From NCBI GenBank assembly GCA_022575985.1, contig JAKSXM010000040.1, positions 13,720,001 through 13,784,000 of the forward strand: a stretch of 64,000 nt of DNA. The letters are read 5' to 3'. The notes beneath the pieces were generated by a model. That model searched no databases, was not told the origin of the DNA, and saw nothing but the letters and a program-made list of their open reading frames with translations. Positions 1 through 11,039 of the stretch are shown here, one piece after another; the first letter of the stretch is position 1, and every line of letters begins with the position of its first letter. The position numbers and the translations under genes are program-made. The DNA comes from Anagrus nilaparvatae (Eukaryota; Arthropoda; Insecta; Hymenoptera; Mymaridae).

Positions 1-489
1 TTATTTAATACTAAAAATCTCAATACAGATTAATAAAAAAAAAAAAATTATAATTTAAAAGCAAATTTTATTATCTTGTTTTTTGTCGATATCCAGAGAA
101 CATGGAGCAATTATATGAAATGAATTCTCATTTATTTGGCATTAAGGGGATATTGCATGATGCTCTACTTGCACATTTATATGTCGCACTTAGACACATG
201 TGAAAAAACCTTAATTGTCTAAAAATTTTGTTGTTATTTGTAAATATGAAAAAAAAATACTTAAAAAATAAAAATTGAAAAAATTGTCGTATAAAAATTT
301 AGAAATTAAAAAAAATATTTAAAATTGAAATATCAAAACCTTTATTGCTTACTCATTCGTATTTTCATGAAAAAATGTCATATACTGGAGTATCATTGGA
401 GGAGCTTATCAGGGAGCAAATAAATCAGGATGGCCTTATCACTTGATTTCTAACCAATGTGGATAAAATTGCAAATCAAAGCATTGGGT
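1..489. other. AT-rich stretch without a recognisable gene
   Basis: This stretch is very A/T-rich with homopolymer runs. The last ~60 bases before 489 read like degraded upstream RT sequence of the adjoining BEL/Pao relic, but I see no continuous frame. Confidence 0.5.
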
Positions 490-494
490 CCTAA

Positions 495-1262
495 ATGTTC
501 CGACAAATAGCAGTTCATTCAGATGATTGGGTACAACGAATTTTATGGCGTAATAAGGAAACTGGTTCAATCAAAGATTTTTGGATAACTGTAGCTATGT
601 TTGGACAAGCATGTGCACCATATTTAGCTTTAAGGTGTAAAGATCAGTTAGTGGAAGATGAGAGCAAAAATATCCTCTAGCGTCTATTTCTTTAACAGAC
701 AGAACTTACGTTGATGAAATTTGTGAAGGAGCGCTCAAAAAATAAAACAAGAGTTAATTAAATAATTAGCTTTAGGTGGCTTTCCTTTGTCAAAATGGTA
801 TTCTGATTCGAAAGAGTTAGCTGAAAATTCAAGTGAGTTACATATAAAAGACTGCAATTACGTTAGCCCTTTAGGTGTAGTCTGGTCGCCTGCTTTAGAT
901 ATATTTAATTTAAACTTAGACTTTTCTCTAAAATTAAATGATGTAAAAACAAAACGAATGCTTTTATCTAAAAAGTTATTTGATCCTCTATGTTGGTTTT
1001 CACCAGTTGTCATTGTATTAAAAATTCTAATTCAGGACTAATGGTTGTTAAACTTATGTTGGAACGATGAATTACCTGAAACTATATCAAATCAGTTGTC
1101 GGTATTTCGAAAGGCTTTACCTTCTTTGTCTCAAATTTCAATTCCTAGACGGGTAGAAACTTCTTAAAATTCATGTTTGGAATTTCATTGCTTTTCAGAT
1201 GCCTCAGAAAGAACTTATGCAGCTGCTATTTATGTAGTTTCTGTGAACGGTCAAAACGAGTA
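495..1262 (+). pseudogene. BEL/Pao retrotransposon relic: RT and Pao peptidase/RNase H part
   Basis: Three consecutive frame pieces read as BEL/Pao polymerase. The first (495-680) has MFRQIAVHSDDW, then an LWR motif, then a TVxxGxxxAPYLALRC-like stretch and the DQLVEDE motif of Pao reverse transcriptases. The second (about 690-1040) carries YVDEI and GGFPLSKWYSDSKEL, the region just after the RT palm in Pao elements. The third (about 1041-1262) carries ISIPRRV and FSDASERTYAAAIYV, the start of the RNase H-like segment. Stops at 678-680 and 1039-1041, plus further breaks, show it is dead. Assignment to BEL/Pao rests on motif order recalled from the family. Confidence 0.8.
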
Positions 1263-1760
1263 TCATCATTAAATATATCAAAAACAAAAGTTAAACCAAT
1301 CAAAAAATTCTAAATTCCTCGATAGCTTGATTTCTCAATTCCTAACCTTGGTTAGAACAATCTTCTAATAATTGGCCTATTAAAAAAGAAGAAGCTTACA
1401 AAGCAAAAATCAAAAATAAAGAAAAAACTAAAAATGCAATAATTAATGTTTCGATTACTTCAGAAGAACCCTTTATAATCGGTAAACTTTCTAACTTAGA
1501 CACACTTTTAAACGTAATTGCATATTGTCTAAGACTAATTTAATTCAAAGAAAAAGTAAAATCAGATCTTTTAATTCCAGAAGAACTAGAAAAATCATTA
1601 TGTATCTTAACAAAATGTTCTCAAAAAACTTCTTTCCCAGTAGAAAGTTAGAAAAGTTAGAAAGTTAGAAAGTTAGAAAAAGGTAAACGTATTCCAAATT
1701 CCTAACCTTTAATATTGGAAACGGTTGTATTAGAGTAGGAGTTCGTGTTGGTAAGTCTCT
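1263..1760 (+). pseudogene. Degenerate middle of the BEL/Pao relic
   Basis: This lies between the RNase H-like and integrase parts of the same relic. Only short coding-like stretches remain, interrupted by many stops. A small tandem array of TTAGAAAG-like units sits at about 1643-1679. I call it part of the relic from position alone. Confidence 0.45.
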
Positions 1761-2593
1761 TTTATCTTTTAATGTAAAACATCCATTTATTATTGCAAAA
1801 AATACAATTTTTTCAAAAATACTAGTTCACGAAGCTCATGTTAAATCAATATATGCAGGTCAAGAATCAAAAAGATATAATCTCATACAACGCTTTTGGA
1901 TTTTGCATTGTAAAAGCTTTATTAGGTCTATACTGAGAAATTGCGTTGTATGTGCGAGATATCATGCGAGACTAACTCAACAATTAATGGGACAAATCCC
2001 AAGCGTGAGACTAAAACCTAAAAAACCTTTTCTAATGACAGGTGTGGACAACGCGGGTTTATTTTTGCTAAAAACTTCTTTAGGAAGAGTTAGAAAAACA
2101 ACACAAAAGGTTATATTTGTCTCTTTATATGTTTAGTAACAAAAGCAGTTCATTTAGAAGTGGTATCAGTGCTGTCAACTTAAGGTTTTTTAGCGGCATT
2201 TGAACACTTTATCTCAAGAAGAAGCCAATGCTCCAAACTCTTCAATGATAACGGAACTAACTGTAAGGGCGCAGAGGCCAAGCTTTCTAAAATGCTTTCG
2301 AAAGCATCGGAATTCTATAAAGAAGTAAATCACGCCATCGTTTCAAGGTGCATCATGGTCATTTATTTCAACATCGGCTCTTCATTTTGGAGGCTTATGG
2401 AAGGCTTGAGTAAAATCGGTAAAATCTGATATACGTAAGACCTAGGTGACCAAAAATTAAGCTAAATAAATAATAATTTTTTTATGTTAGGTAGAAGCCT
2501 GTATTAATTCAAGGCTATTATATACAGCCAGTAATGATTATTTTGATCTATTACCTCTAACCCCAACACACTTTTTGATAGGAGAACCACTTA
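1761..2593 (+). pseudogene. BEL/Pao relic: integrase part, 5' of the MITE
   Basis: A zinc-binding N-terminus is visible as VHEAHVKSIYAG followed by RNCVVCARYHA (H...H...CxxC). LMGQIPSVRL and PFLMTGVDNAG then match the Pao integrase linker and first catalytic Asp region. Further on, TKAVHLEVVS, a degraded FLAAFEHFISRR, FNDNGTN (second Asp) and LHFGGLWKA (near the catalytic Glu) follow in the family's order. The segment just before 2593 reads LTPTHFLIGEPL, a Pao signature. There are stops at about 2134 and 2178 and several shifts, so it encodes no functional enzyme. Confidence 0.82.
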
Positions 2594-2699
2594 GGGGCCG
2601 AGAAAACCATCCCGAATTTGGGGAGGGGATTTAGCATGGACATTATAGGAAAATTTTACCCCCTCCCTTCCAAAAATTCGGGATGATTGTCTCGGACCC
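2594..2699. mobile_element. 106-bp MITE, PIF/Harbinger-like (TSD TTA)
   Basis: The two ends are long inverted repeats of about 35 bp. The left begins GGGGCCGAGAAAACCATCCC and the complement of the right begins GGGTCCGAGACAATCATCCC, with most of the arm matching. TTA occurs on both sides (2591-2593 and 2700-2702), which fits the 3-bp TWA target preference of PIF/Harbinger elements. It sits inside the BEL/Pao integrase coding sequence, between GEPL and a continuing integrase C-terminal segment, so it inserted after that element. No coding capacity. The superfamily call is inference from TSD and tip sequence. Confidence 0.75.
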
Positions 2700-2702
2700 T
2701 TA

Positions 2703-3010
2703 ATGCTTATTCTAAAGCTCCAAATCCAAATTCTAAATTAACTCTTTCTAATAAATATAAATTAATTACAAATATGCGTGATATTTTTGGAATAGGTGGT
2801 CCAAAGAATACAACAATCATTTATAACAGTTCCATCGCTGGGAAAATCCGTCAGAAAAATTTAAAAATAGGCGCTTCGGTTTTGCTCACTTTCAGCCACT
2901 AGCAAGAACAATCGATGTGGTCTCAGGTTCTGTTAATTTTATAAGGGTTACCACCATCAAAACAGCAACTGGAACTTATCATCATCCGATAGTCAAATAG
3001 GTTCCTCTGT
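2703..3010 (+). pseudogene. BEL/Pao relic: integrase C-terminus, 3' of the MITE
   Basis: Continues the integrase reading beyond the MITE: NAYSKAPNPNSKLTLSN, then a stretch ending near 2900. A final piece reads SGSVNFIRVTTIKTATGTY, the typical Pao C-terminal segment ahead of the conserved 'RPIxKLxPL' end; here it is broken by a stop (TAG at about 2998). Nothing recognisable as an LTR follows. Confidence 0.7.
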
Positions 3011-4390
3011 CTCTTCAATCAAATCAAACAACTTAAAAAAAACTTATGAAAAATTTTATTATTCTGAAAGAAATGTAAATTCAAAATTGTAAATACTACT
3101 TGTAAAAAATATTCATATTTAATTTATTTATTTATGTTTGATAATTTTAAACTTTAAACGGAATTATAATTCTTTAATTTAACTTAGCATGAATTTTTAA
3201 ACTTGAATCATTTATAATTTTAACTTTAAAATTAGCTGAAAAAAAATGTTTATTTAAAAAATCTGTTAAATTATCATTTTAATAATTCTACTTAAATAAT
3301 TATGAAAAATTGTGAAATATGTTCAGAATTCATGAATGAATGATCGATAACTAAATTAATTAAATTTGATTTCTTTTATCATAAACCACGCGTTAAATCA
3401 AAGTTTAAAAATCAAAATGTAATGTTGTTTTTTCGTTTCAGTAATATTTGTTTATTGTAAATTAAAATAGCAGTTGTTTAAATAATAATTTTTGGACTTT
3501 ACTAAATTCATTTTATAGTCGCATTTGAGACGGGCGCGGGTACGTTTATGCGAAAACATGAGTATTGATATTTATCTCTAAATTTCTCTTTGCAGTATTT
3601 TTATATTAGCAATTTTATTTAAATAATTACCGCTATACGAAATTTCGTTAAAAAAAATGTTTATTTTTTTTTTTATAATGTCTAGTTGTTAACAGAAAAA
3701 TTCATATTATTGGGCATTTTTTGGACCAATTGCCAATAAATAATAATGTGAAAAAACATTATAAATACTGTTTTCGTTCCAATTAATTAAATTTATTTGA
3801 TGAGTTTAGTAAGCACTTAATTACTATTAAAAAGTTTTTTTACTAAATCATAAAATGTGATTTATATTATTCAAAGTGTTAAAATTTAATATCTAATACT
3901 TATTTTTAAGAATAATAAGAAAATATATTTTATTTTAGCTATATTAAGCGTACATTTTTTAAATTCAAATAACGAATAATAATTTTCTTGTTACTGAAAA
4001 AACTGTATTATCTTTATAGTTTATAAGAAAAATATTATTCTGTATTAGGAAAAATTAGTTATTTCATTTTAATTATATCATTTTAAGTATATTATGTATG
4101 GATTTAAAGGTATTACTTGTAAATATAACAATTTTTATTAAAAAATGAGACTTAACTAAAAATAAAAATTCTACAATTTCAGATATTTCTAATTAATAAT
4201 CCAAGATATGGAGTAAATGTAAATATAAATGTTATTCTCGCTTCTCTTCTTGATAACATATTTTTGATCTTGGTTGTAGTCCTACGATGAAGATAAACTA
4301 TTAAGTGATTTACTATATGGTGTTTCAAATATTTGACAGTTTCGAATTTAAAAGCTATTAAAAGTAATGCAATTAAATAACTAAAAATGA
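3011..4390. other. AT-rich stretch, nothing recognised
   Basis: No frame, splice pattern or repeat boundary that I can support. The sequence is simple A/T-rich DNA with scattered homopolymers. Confidence 0.5.
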
Positions 4391-5394
4391 GAATCTACTC
4401 GAAACCTACACATTTTGATCTTGCACATCTATTTTCTTACACAAGTTCTTACACCAATAAAAGCTTACACAAGGATAAAATAAAAAAAATAAATCTTGCA
4501 CATGTGTAAGATAAAATTTGGGTGGAAAAAAAATGTGTAGGAATTAAAATAATTAATTAAAATTATGTGAATCAAAAATAATAATTTTTTTTTATTACAC
4601 AAAAAAATGCATCATAAAATAATTCCTACACGGTATAAATTAAAAAAATTAAATACAACAAATAAATTACACATAAATATAATAGCGTAAAAAAAATTTT
4701 GAACTTGTGTAACATAATAATTTTTTAAATTATAATTAAAAAAAAATTTTTATTAAAATTTGTATTAAAATTTTTTTATGAAATTAAGCGTCGAGATATT
4801 CTTACACGATATTAAAAAAAAAATTAAATTGTAGGAATATTAACAAAAAAATATTTTTTATTTTTTTATTAATTCAATTTTTTATTTATTCCTACGTAAA
4901 AATAATAATTGATGAAAAATACCTACACAAGTTTAATTTATTTACAAAAATACCTACACATCATTTATATATTCTTTTTTTTTTTATCTTCTTCCGAGAA
5001 TTTTTTTTTCCTAGAAGAGGTAGGTACATTAAAAAAAAAAAGAAACCATGCTTGAAGATCAACAAGAAGAAAGTTAAAGATTGACAATGCCTGGTCTGAG
5101 CGCTCTACTTGGGTAAGTGGAAACTTAAATATTATAATATGTTTTTTAATTACAAAATGCTACAAATAAAATCAAATAAAATGATTGCGCAACAAGTCAT
5201 TTTACCGTGATAGACCTTTTACACACCGATAAAATGCCTAATCTGTCAGAAATTTTTTAAATCTGCTTCATTTTAATTGCAAAAATCTATTTTAATCTAT
5301 ATCAAGACTGTACTTTCAGTTTTCGTAATTTTTTTAAAAACCTGACCTTGCTGGGATCGATAACACTTAAGGACGTATTCGAATATATAATATA
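4391..5394 (+). repeat. Left arm of a ~1-kb inverted repeat pair
   Basis: The arm begins GAATCTACTCGAAACCTACA and is matched, inverted, by 13397-14374 with high but imperfect identity along its length. The outer half is studded with CTTACAC/GTGTAAG and CCTACAC/GTGTAGG heptamers in both orientations, a pattern reminiscent of subterminal transposase-binding repeats. The inner end reads TTAAGGACGTATTCGAATAT and stops directly against a Helitron terminus. The two arms enclose about 8 kb, giving a ~10-kb unit. No clear target duplication could be found at the outer ends. Confidence 0.85.
5087..5112 (+). other. Start codon plus splice donor in the left inverted-repeat arm
   Basis: Eight codons from ATG (M-P-G-L-S-A-L-L) run into a canonical donor, GG|GTAAGT, pointing into the unit. 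The right arm holds the mirrored version (M-S-G-L-S-A-L-L and the same donor) with only two changes in the exon. Conservation of both start and donor suggests a transcribed first exon placed in the repeat arms. Splicing straight to the RING exon at 9943 would not keep frame (phase 2 against phase 1), so either another exon intervenes or this exon belongs to something else. An upstream ATG at 5048 opens a very short frame. Confidence 0.4.
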
Positions 5395-5746
5395 CTAGCA
5401 AAAGTTGGAGGGGGGGCTCAGCCCTGTGTCGTATTTACTTCTATTTGTGTTGCTTCAAAAAATCATTTTTCACTGCAAATTTATAATTATGCAAACACGT
5501 TCAGATTTTTCAGATGAGGCTCAGTCCCTCCTGTTCACATTTACTTCAATATTTTTCTGTTCCTTAAAAAAATTTTGTTTCACTACAAATTTATAATTAT
5601 GCAAACACATGCAAACTATTCAGAGCAGCGTAGGTGAAACATTAATAAAAATTATAGGTTTTGGTTCGGCGGTACTTGAGTCATTAGGGAACAGACAGAC
5701 AAATAAATTTTTAAATATATATAGTATATAATATATAGTATTAAGA
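5395..5746 (-). mobile_element. Small Helitron, 352 bp, minus strand
   Basis: Read on the minus strand it starts TCTTAATACTATATAT at 5746 and ends CTAG at 5395-5398. A GC-rich hairpin (an AGGGCTGAGCCCCCC-like block) lies about ten bases before the end. It sits between A and T on the minus strand, the standard Helitron rule. The start matches the starts of the Helitrons at 12801 and 48672. It contains no coding sequence and is non-autonomous. Its 3' end touches the inner edge of the left inverted-repeat arm. Confidence 0.75.
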
Positions 5747-6446
5747 TATGTATATATAGATGGTTCTAAAATTGACTTGTCAAGTATTACCATTTGCGAC
5801 ATTAAAATTGTATCATATTTTTCAGCTATTTCACTTTTTAACAAAATTTTCAAAAAATTTAATTTTTCCCAAAAATAGTAAACATTTTTTTATTTTAACA
5901 TTATTTTAACACCGGTTTTATGTAATTTCTTTCATTTTTTCGAGTTTCATGATGAAACACGTGGACACACAGGCACACAAATAAATTATTAAAAATACCA
6001 TAAAAAATAAAAAAATAAAAAAAATATTTTTAACCAGCTTCAAAAATATTTTATAAAATTGTAAAGATTCCTCTGTTTTGAATAAAAATTTAGGAGAATA
6101 CGTAAAAATTGGTGCCGAATCGAATAGTACAAACTTGTAACATTAAAATTTGTCGATAGTCCTCGAGATATTTTAGTTTTTTTCAAAATTTTTCAAAATT
6201 TTATCAATTTTAAAAACATTAAAAATTAAATATCTCAAAAACTACGATAGCTGAGCTGAAAATCTATAGCATATATCACCCGCGGACTTTTTATCTTTTT
6301 TTTGACACCGGTTTTATGTAATTTTGTTCAGTGGTTTGAGCCTGATGATGGAACACATACACACACACACAAATGAATTTTCAAATATACATAGTAGTAA
6401 AAAGTAAAACTAGTTATATATATATAAATATATATAGATATATATA

Positions 6447-6490
<44 letters not shown>
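5747..6490 (-). repeat. Helitron-related fragments and (TA)n microsatellite
   Basis: Minus-strand blocks at about 5900-6000 and 6060-6400 match the internal sequence of Helitron-like copies elsewhere. Examples are the CCGGTTTTATGTAATTT block, a stretch near 6115 shared with about 59420, and GT-rich runs with ATTTGTGTGTG. A pure TA run occupies roughly 6430-6488. I could not identify clean termini. Confidence 0.5.
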
Positions 6491-6491
<1 letters not shown>

Positions 6492-9400
6492 TAAAATTGA
6501 TTGAAAAAACTAAGTATTATTAGAATATATGGTTGTATATAATTATCTATACGTTCAAATTAAGTCATTTGTGTTATTGTAGAAGTTTTTGTAAGTGTAT
6601 AGGTAAAATTGTCTTTAATTATTTATATGAAATTAAAATATAATTAATAATAATTTTATAAAATCTATCTAATTCATAAAACTATATTAATGGTCTTATT
6701 TAAATTATCTATGAATTATACCTTAAAAATACTTTTTTCACAGCTTTTTTAAAGTTGAATTTTGATTTTTCTAAATAAATAACTTTATTATTACAACTTC
6801 AGACTTAAATTATTAAAATATGATTTCCCTTTAAACTATTTTTTTCAAAATTATAAAGGTTGGTATTGAGCTGGTTACTCAGAAGCCATGATTCTTGGAA
6901 AAAATTGTTAAGAATGGCTAGAATATCAAAGTATTTTATTATTATATTAATTAAAAGTTTTTGTGTAATTATATATGACTTCATAATTTTAATTAGATAT
7001 TATGATGAGACAAAATTATAACTTTTTTGTGATATGTTATAATTTATAAAATAGTTTGAAAAGGGTAGTAATCAAACTGCCGAAACTGTCGTTTGACATA
7101 ATTGCAATAAAATAAAATTGTAAATAAACAACGTTTTTTGTTCTTACTTAATTTTTTAATAAAAAAAGAACGATTCAAGAAATAACTTTAATATTAATTT
7201 TCTACACTTGTGTAAAATTTATTTCGATAATTAATTTAATGCGTCATATTTTTCCCTGTAATAAAATTTGCAAGAAAATAGAAGTGCAAGATTAAAATAT
7301 GTAGGTACCAGTCCTTTTAAACCATGTGCTGCTTCAGCACATTCTATCATAGCGCTTAATTGTGGGTTAAACTTTTTTATTCTATTAACTTTTATTATAC
7401 CATCTCCAGAGATTATTAAAGACCTTTCTGGATTTACCTCTTAGCAAATAAGATTGAATTTAGATCTGGTCCTTAGGAAGTAAATTTTTGCTCCGATGAA
7501 TTAATTTTTTACTCAAATGATTTGAAAATCATATCAAGCCCTTTATGCACCAGATTAATGTTTTTAAATCATGTGTGCTTTTACTATAGCGCTGTAGTAA
7601 GAGCACATAGGATTAAATTAAACTAAATCTGGTGTAGATAAGGTATGAAAAACGCAGCATTAATTAAGAGTTGAATATAAGCTAAAGTTGTTACGCAGTT
7701 TTTAGTTGTATTGATTCTTCAAATTAGGTTTATTTTTAAACGAGCGCGTTCTTATTCTTTTAATTGATAGGTGCGTTTGGATAGATTGTCATGTTATTTG
7801 AGCTAGATTTTACTTGATTAAAGTGATAATAAACTGTGATATCGACTGATTTTGATTTACCTCTTAGAGAAAAGAGTAAATTTTAATCTGGTCCTTAGGA
7901 AGTAAATTTTTGCTTTATTCAAATAAATTCTGACTCAAGGAAAATCATCAAAAGTTTTTTCTTTAATAAAAATTAACCAAGTTATGGTCAAGTAAATATA
8001 CTGCTAAAAACTATCATATTTATACGGATTTCAATTTTAGGCTCTAAAACGACATTATACCTAAAAAAATACTCAATTCACTTAAATTTTAACGTAAAAA
8101 GAAAATTTTTAGATTATTATCTAAAACATTTTTCTTAAGTTGTTTTATATTTTAATAAACTTACAATTTTTTATTCAAAATTCCAGGGTTGTTCAATGAA
8201 TTCTCTGCGTTTCCAGGGTTTTCATAATTTTTTCCGATAGTAGACACCCTGTTAAATTATTAATTACAAAATATTATATTTTTTTATTATTAATTAATGA
8301 AAAGAAAGTATATCGGGTTGCAGAGTTATAATTTATAAACAATAAATAAATGAAGCAATTTTAAGAAAGGTTATGAAAACATTGTACTACTATACTTTTG
8401 TGAGATAAAAATACTAAAATTGATTTTATTGAAATTGATTGAAATTTGATACCTTCTAGCCTTCAAAAATGGGCCGTTGATAAAAAAAATTAATTTTTTC
8501 AAAATTTTTTAAAAGCTGTATTTTATTTACTAAAATGAGTGTAATTTTTCTAAAAATACAGATAGAAACATGATTTTTTCAGAATTTATAGTTTAGATGT
8601 CGCTGATTAGAGTCCATCAAAAAAATTTTAAAAAAAGTTTTTCATTTTCCGGATATTAATGGTTTTCCACCGAATAAAAAGTAATGCATTATTGTTAATT
8701 ATTTTTAAAATATCTTAAAAGTATGAGGCTTAGAAAAAAATTTTTTGTTGCTAATGATAATTGATTTTTCAATTTACAAAACTATAGTAATCAATTTTTT
8801 CCATGAATTTTCTTTTAAAATTGAGAGCGCCGAGAAAAATAATTTTTTTTACTAAAATTTAATAATTTTTATATACTATCGCACTCTTTCTTTCCTTTCT
8901 ATATTTTCACCTTCAAGCGGCTTTTGAGTGGATTCTTGCGCGCATGAAAGAGAACATATGATAAATTTACCGGTTATTATTATTATACTGTTGGCCTTTT
9001 TTTGGTTTTTGTGTACAAAAATTTCGGAGCAACTTGTTTATTTTTTGTATAATTAATTGAAAAATCAAATAATAATTGCATTTTTAATTCATAGTATATA
9101 AAAATCTTTACAAATTTATGGTTTACTAATATTTACTTAAAAAATATATACGTAGAATATAAAATATAAAGTTTTTTACTTAAAAAATTACTTAAAAAAA
9201 ACTAACAAAAATATAAAAATTATAATTCAGCGCACAACTCTTGCATACATTTAATATTTTTTGATACAAAAAATTGATTAAAAAAACTAAAAAAAATCGA
9301 TAAAATCATAATACAAGTCTGCACGCCTTGCGCGCAAATATTATGGTCCAAAATGATTTTATTTAATACTTTTGTTTATTTTCAATTTAAAAAAATCGAT

Positions 9401-9932
9401 ACTGCTAAAATAACTAAATATTAAGCAACTTAATTTTACTAATTTTCTTTCAGAACAATATTACGTCCTTTTTGCACGGTTATTTTGGCAAAAAGAATGC
9501 ATTTTACAAAAAAACTTTACTTGACCTTTTTTTGTAAAATTTTATCGCCATCAGAAATGCTCTCTAGTTGAATCTTCCTATTTTCAGCCGTTCACAAGAA
9601 AATTAGAAAAAACGAATTTTTGGCCATGCGGAATAGGTACAGTGAGAAAAATACCTTTGTTCCATTTTTTTTCCTTTTAACTTCATATAACCAAAGTATA
9701 TATTGAATTAGAATCATAAATTTACTCAATTTATGTGATTTTATGTCTACTACTACTGTTGTATTATGATAAAATAAGATATTCTTTGCTTCTTTTATTT
9801 CATGTTCATTTTTTTTTTACTTAGAGTTAGTATATGCAACAAGTAAATAAAGCAATTAAAAAATGTTAAATTCTGTTTAAAATTATTTATTGGTTTAATT
9901 ATTTGTAACATATACTACCTCTGTTCTTTCTT
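6491..9932. other. AT-rich interior of the 10-kb unit, few landmarks
   Basis: No coding sequence recognised. Two landmarks exist. A degenerate copy of the outer inverted-repeat terminus lies at about 7195-7310, reading like 14260-14362. A direct duplication pairs about 7430-7530 with about 7855-7950, both containing a CTGGTCCTTAGGAAGTAAAT block. The rest is simple AT-rich DNA. Confidence 0.5.
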
Positions 9933-9942
9933 TCACATGCAG

Positions 9943-10182
9943 GTAAAGCGAGAAAAAATGAAGAAGCAGCTGTTAACAACGCTGCCTCTCGAGAAAACGT
10001 ACACGGACCTGCAGAAGCTGCAGTTGGTACAAGTTGATTCAATGATCATCAGCCCAGTACGTCTAGACAAGGGGAAACCGTAAATAATAATTTGACGAAC
10101 GCAGAATCGGAAAAGCTGAAGATCACAAGGCAAGAATTAAGAGCAAGAGAAGAAGAAATCGACAAAAAAAACATAATAATCG
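9943..10182 (+). pseudogene. RING-finger gene relic, exon A (basic, glutamate/alanine-rich)
   Basis: A pyrimidine-rich acceptor (ctttcacatgcag) precedes this exon and a strong donor (G|GTAAGT) ends it, phase 1. The frame starting with AAA at 9945 reads KARKNEEAAVNNAASREN at the beginning and NAESEKLKITRQELRAREEE near the end. It is polar and charged, and the end is coil-like. An in-frame TGA at 10035-10037 breaks it. The frame continues cleanly across the donor into the next exon as ...NIII-D-NLNARL. No function can be assigned to this part alone; it is the N-terminal side of a RING protein. Confidence 0.6.
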
Positions 10183-10584
10183 GTAAGTATCAAAATTATT
10201 GAAATAATTGTAAGAGCTTTTTTTTACAAATTTTATCGTTAATTAATTTTGCTAAAAATCAAAATAGATGATATTTTCGAAAAATTTGTGCAAAAACGCT
10301 CTCTACCCGGCCAGATTAAGATCTTCTGAATAAATGTACCCAAATTTTAAGAAAATCCATTCAAAAATAAAGCTACAATGTGGGATGACGTATTATGTTT
10401 TTTTCTAACCAAAATCGTCTGTATATAGAGCAGCCTCTTTTTACGAATTTCTTTTTTTAATTTACCCAAAATTTAATTACGGAATGGAGAAAATAAAATT
10501 CAAATTTTTATATTAACAACAAAATTAATTATTTTAAGAAAAATAATGTCGGTAACTGTTCTAAAAATTTATATATTTTTCTAG

Positions 10585-10787
10585 ATAATTTAAACGCAAG
10601 ATTGCGAGAACTTGAGCGTCGTATTCAAGAACAGGAAGAGCTCGCAGAAGCACTTCAAAGGAGTCTTGAAGACGCCGAAATACGCAGGCGAGCTGAAAGA
10701 GAAGCAGCTCAGGAAGCTGCTGAAAATTCAGCAAGCCAGAGAGAAGAGCAGGTACGCAAAAAGTAGAGGAAGAGGCTGCTGAAGCTA
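10585..10787 (+). pseudogene. RING-finger gene relic, exon B (coiled coil)
   Basis: Acceptor tatatatttttctag, then DNLNARLRELERRIQEQEEL followed by a long Glu/Arg/Ala stretch (AEIRRRAEREAAQEAAEN), an evident coiled coil likely to dimerise the protein. A one-base excess in the A-run near 10758-10763 shifts the frame. If it is ignored the coil continues VEEEAAEA up to a donor (GCTA|GTAAGT at 10788), whose phase fits the next exon's acceptor. An alternative donor at 10752 would skip the frameshift but does not lead into the RING frame. Confidence 0.6.
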
Positions 10788-10853
10788 GTAAGTGATTTCA
10801 TTTAATCTAAATATATGAATCGTAATTAATATTAATTATTCATTTTTTTTTAG

Positions 10854-11032
10854 CAGATTTATGTGTGGTTTGTCGAGTTAAAGCCTCCGGATTTGTTCTC
10901 TTGCCGTGCAGGCATGCTCGGTTTTGTGCCCATTGTGCGAATTATTTTGTACAAAATCCTGAACGCCATCAACGCCAATGCAGTTTATCCAGGGCAAAAA
11001 TCTTGTGCATATCTAGAAATTATCGCAAATAG
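10854..11032 (+). pseudogene. RING-finger gene relic, exon C (C3HC4 RING, last cysteine lost)
   Basis: After an acceptor with a long T-run (tttttttttag) the frame reads TDLCVVCRVKASGFVLLPC, then RHARFCAHC. These are zinc ligands 1-6 of a C3HC4 RING with the usual hydrophobic-LPC-x-H spacing seen in IAP-like and BOI-like E3 ubiquitin ligases. The final pair, expected as CPLC-R-A-K, reads CSLSRAKI: the eighth ligand is serine. Translation ends at TAG 11030-11032. With the stop in exon A and the shift in exon B, this is a decayed E3-ligase-like gene. Its place inside the inverted-repeat unit suggests host-gene capture. Confidence 0.68.
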
Positions 11033-11039
11033 AATTTAT

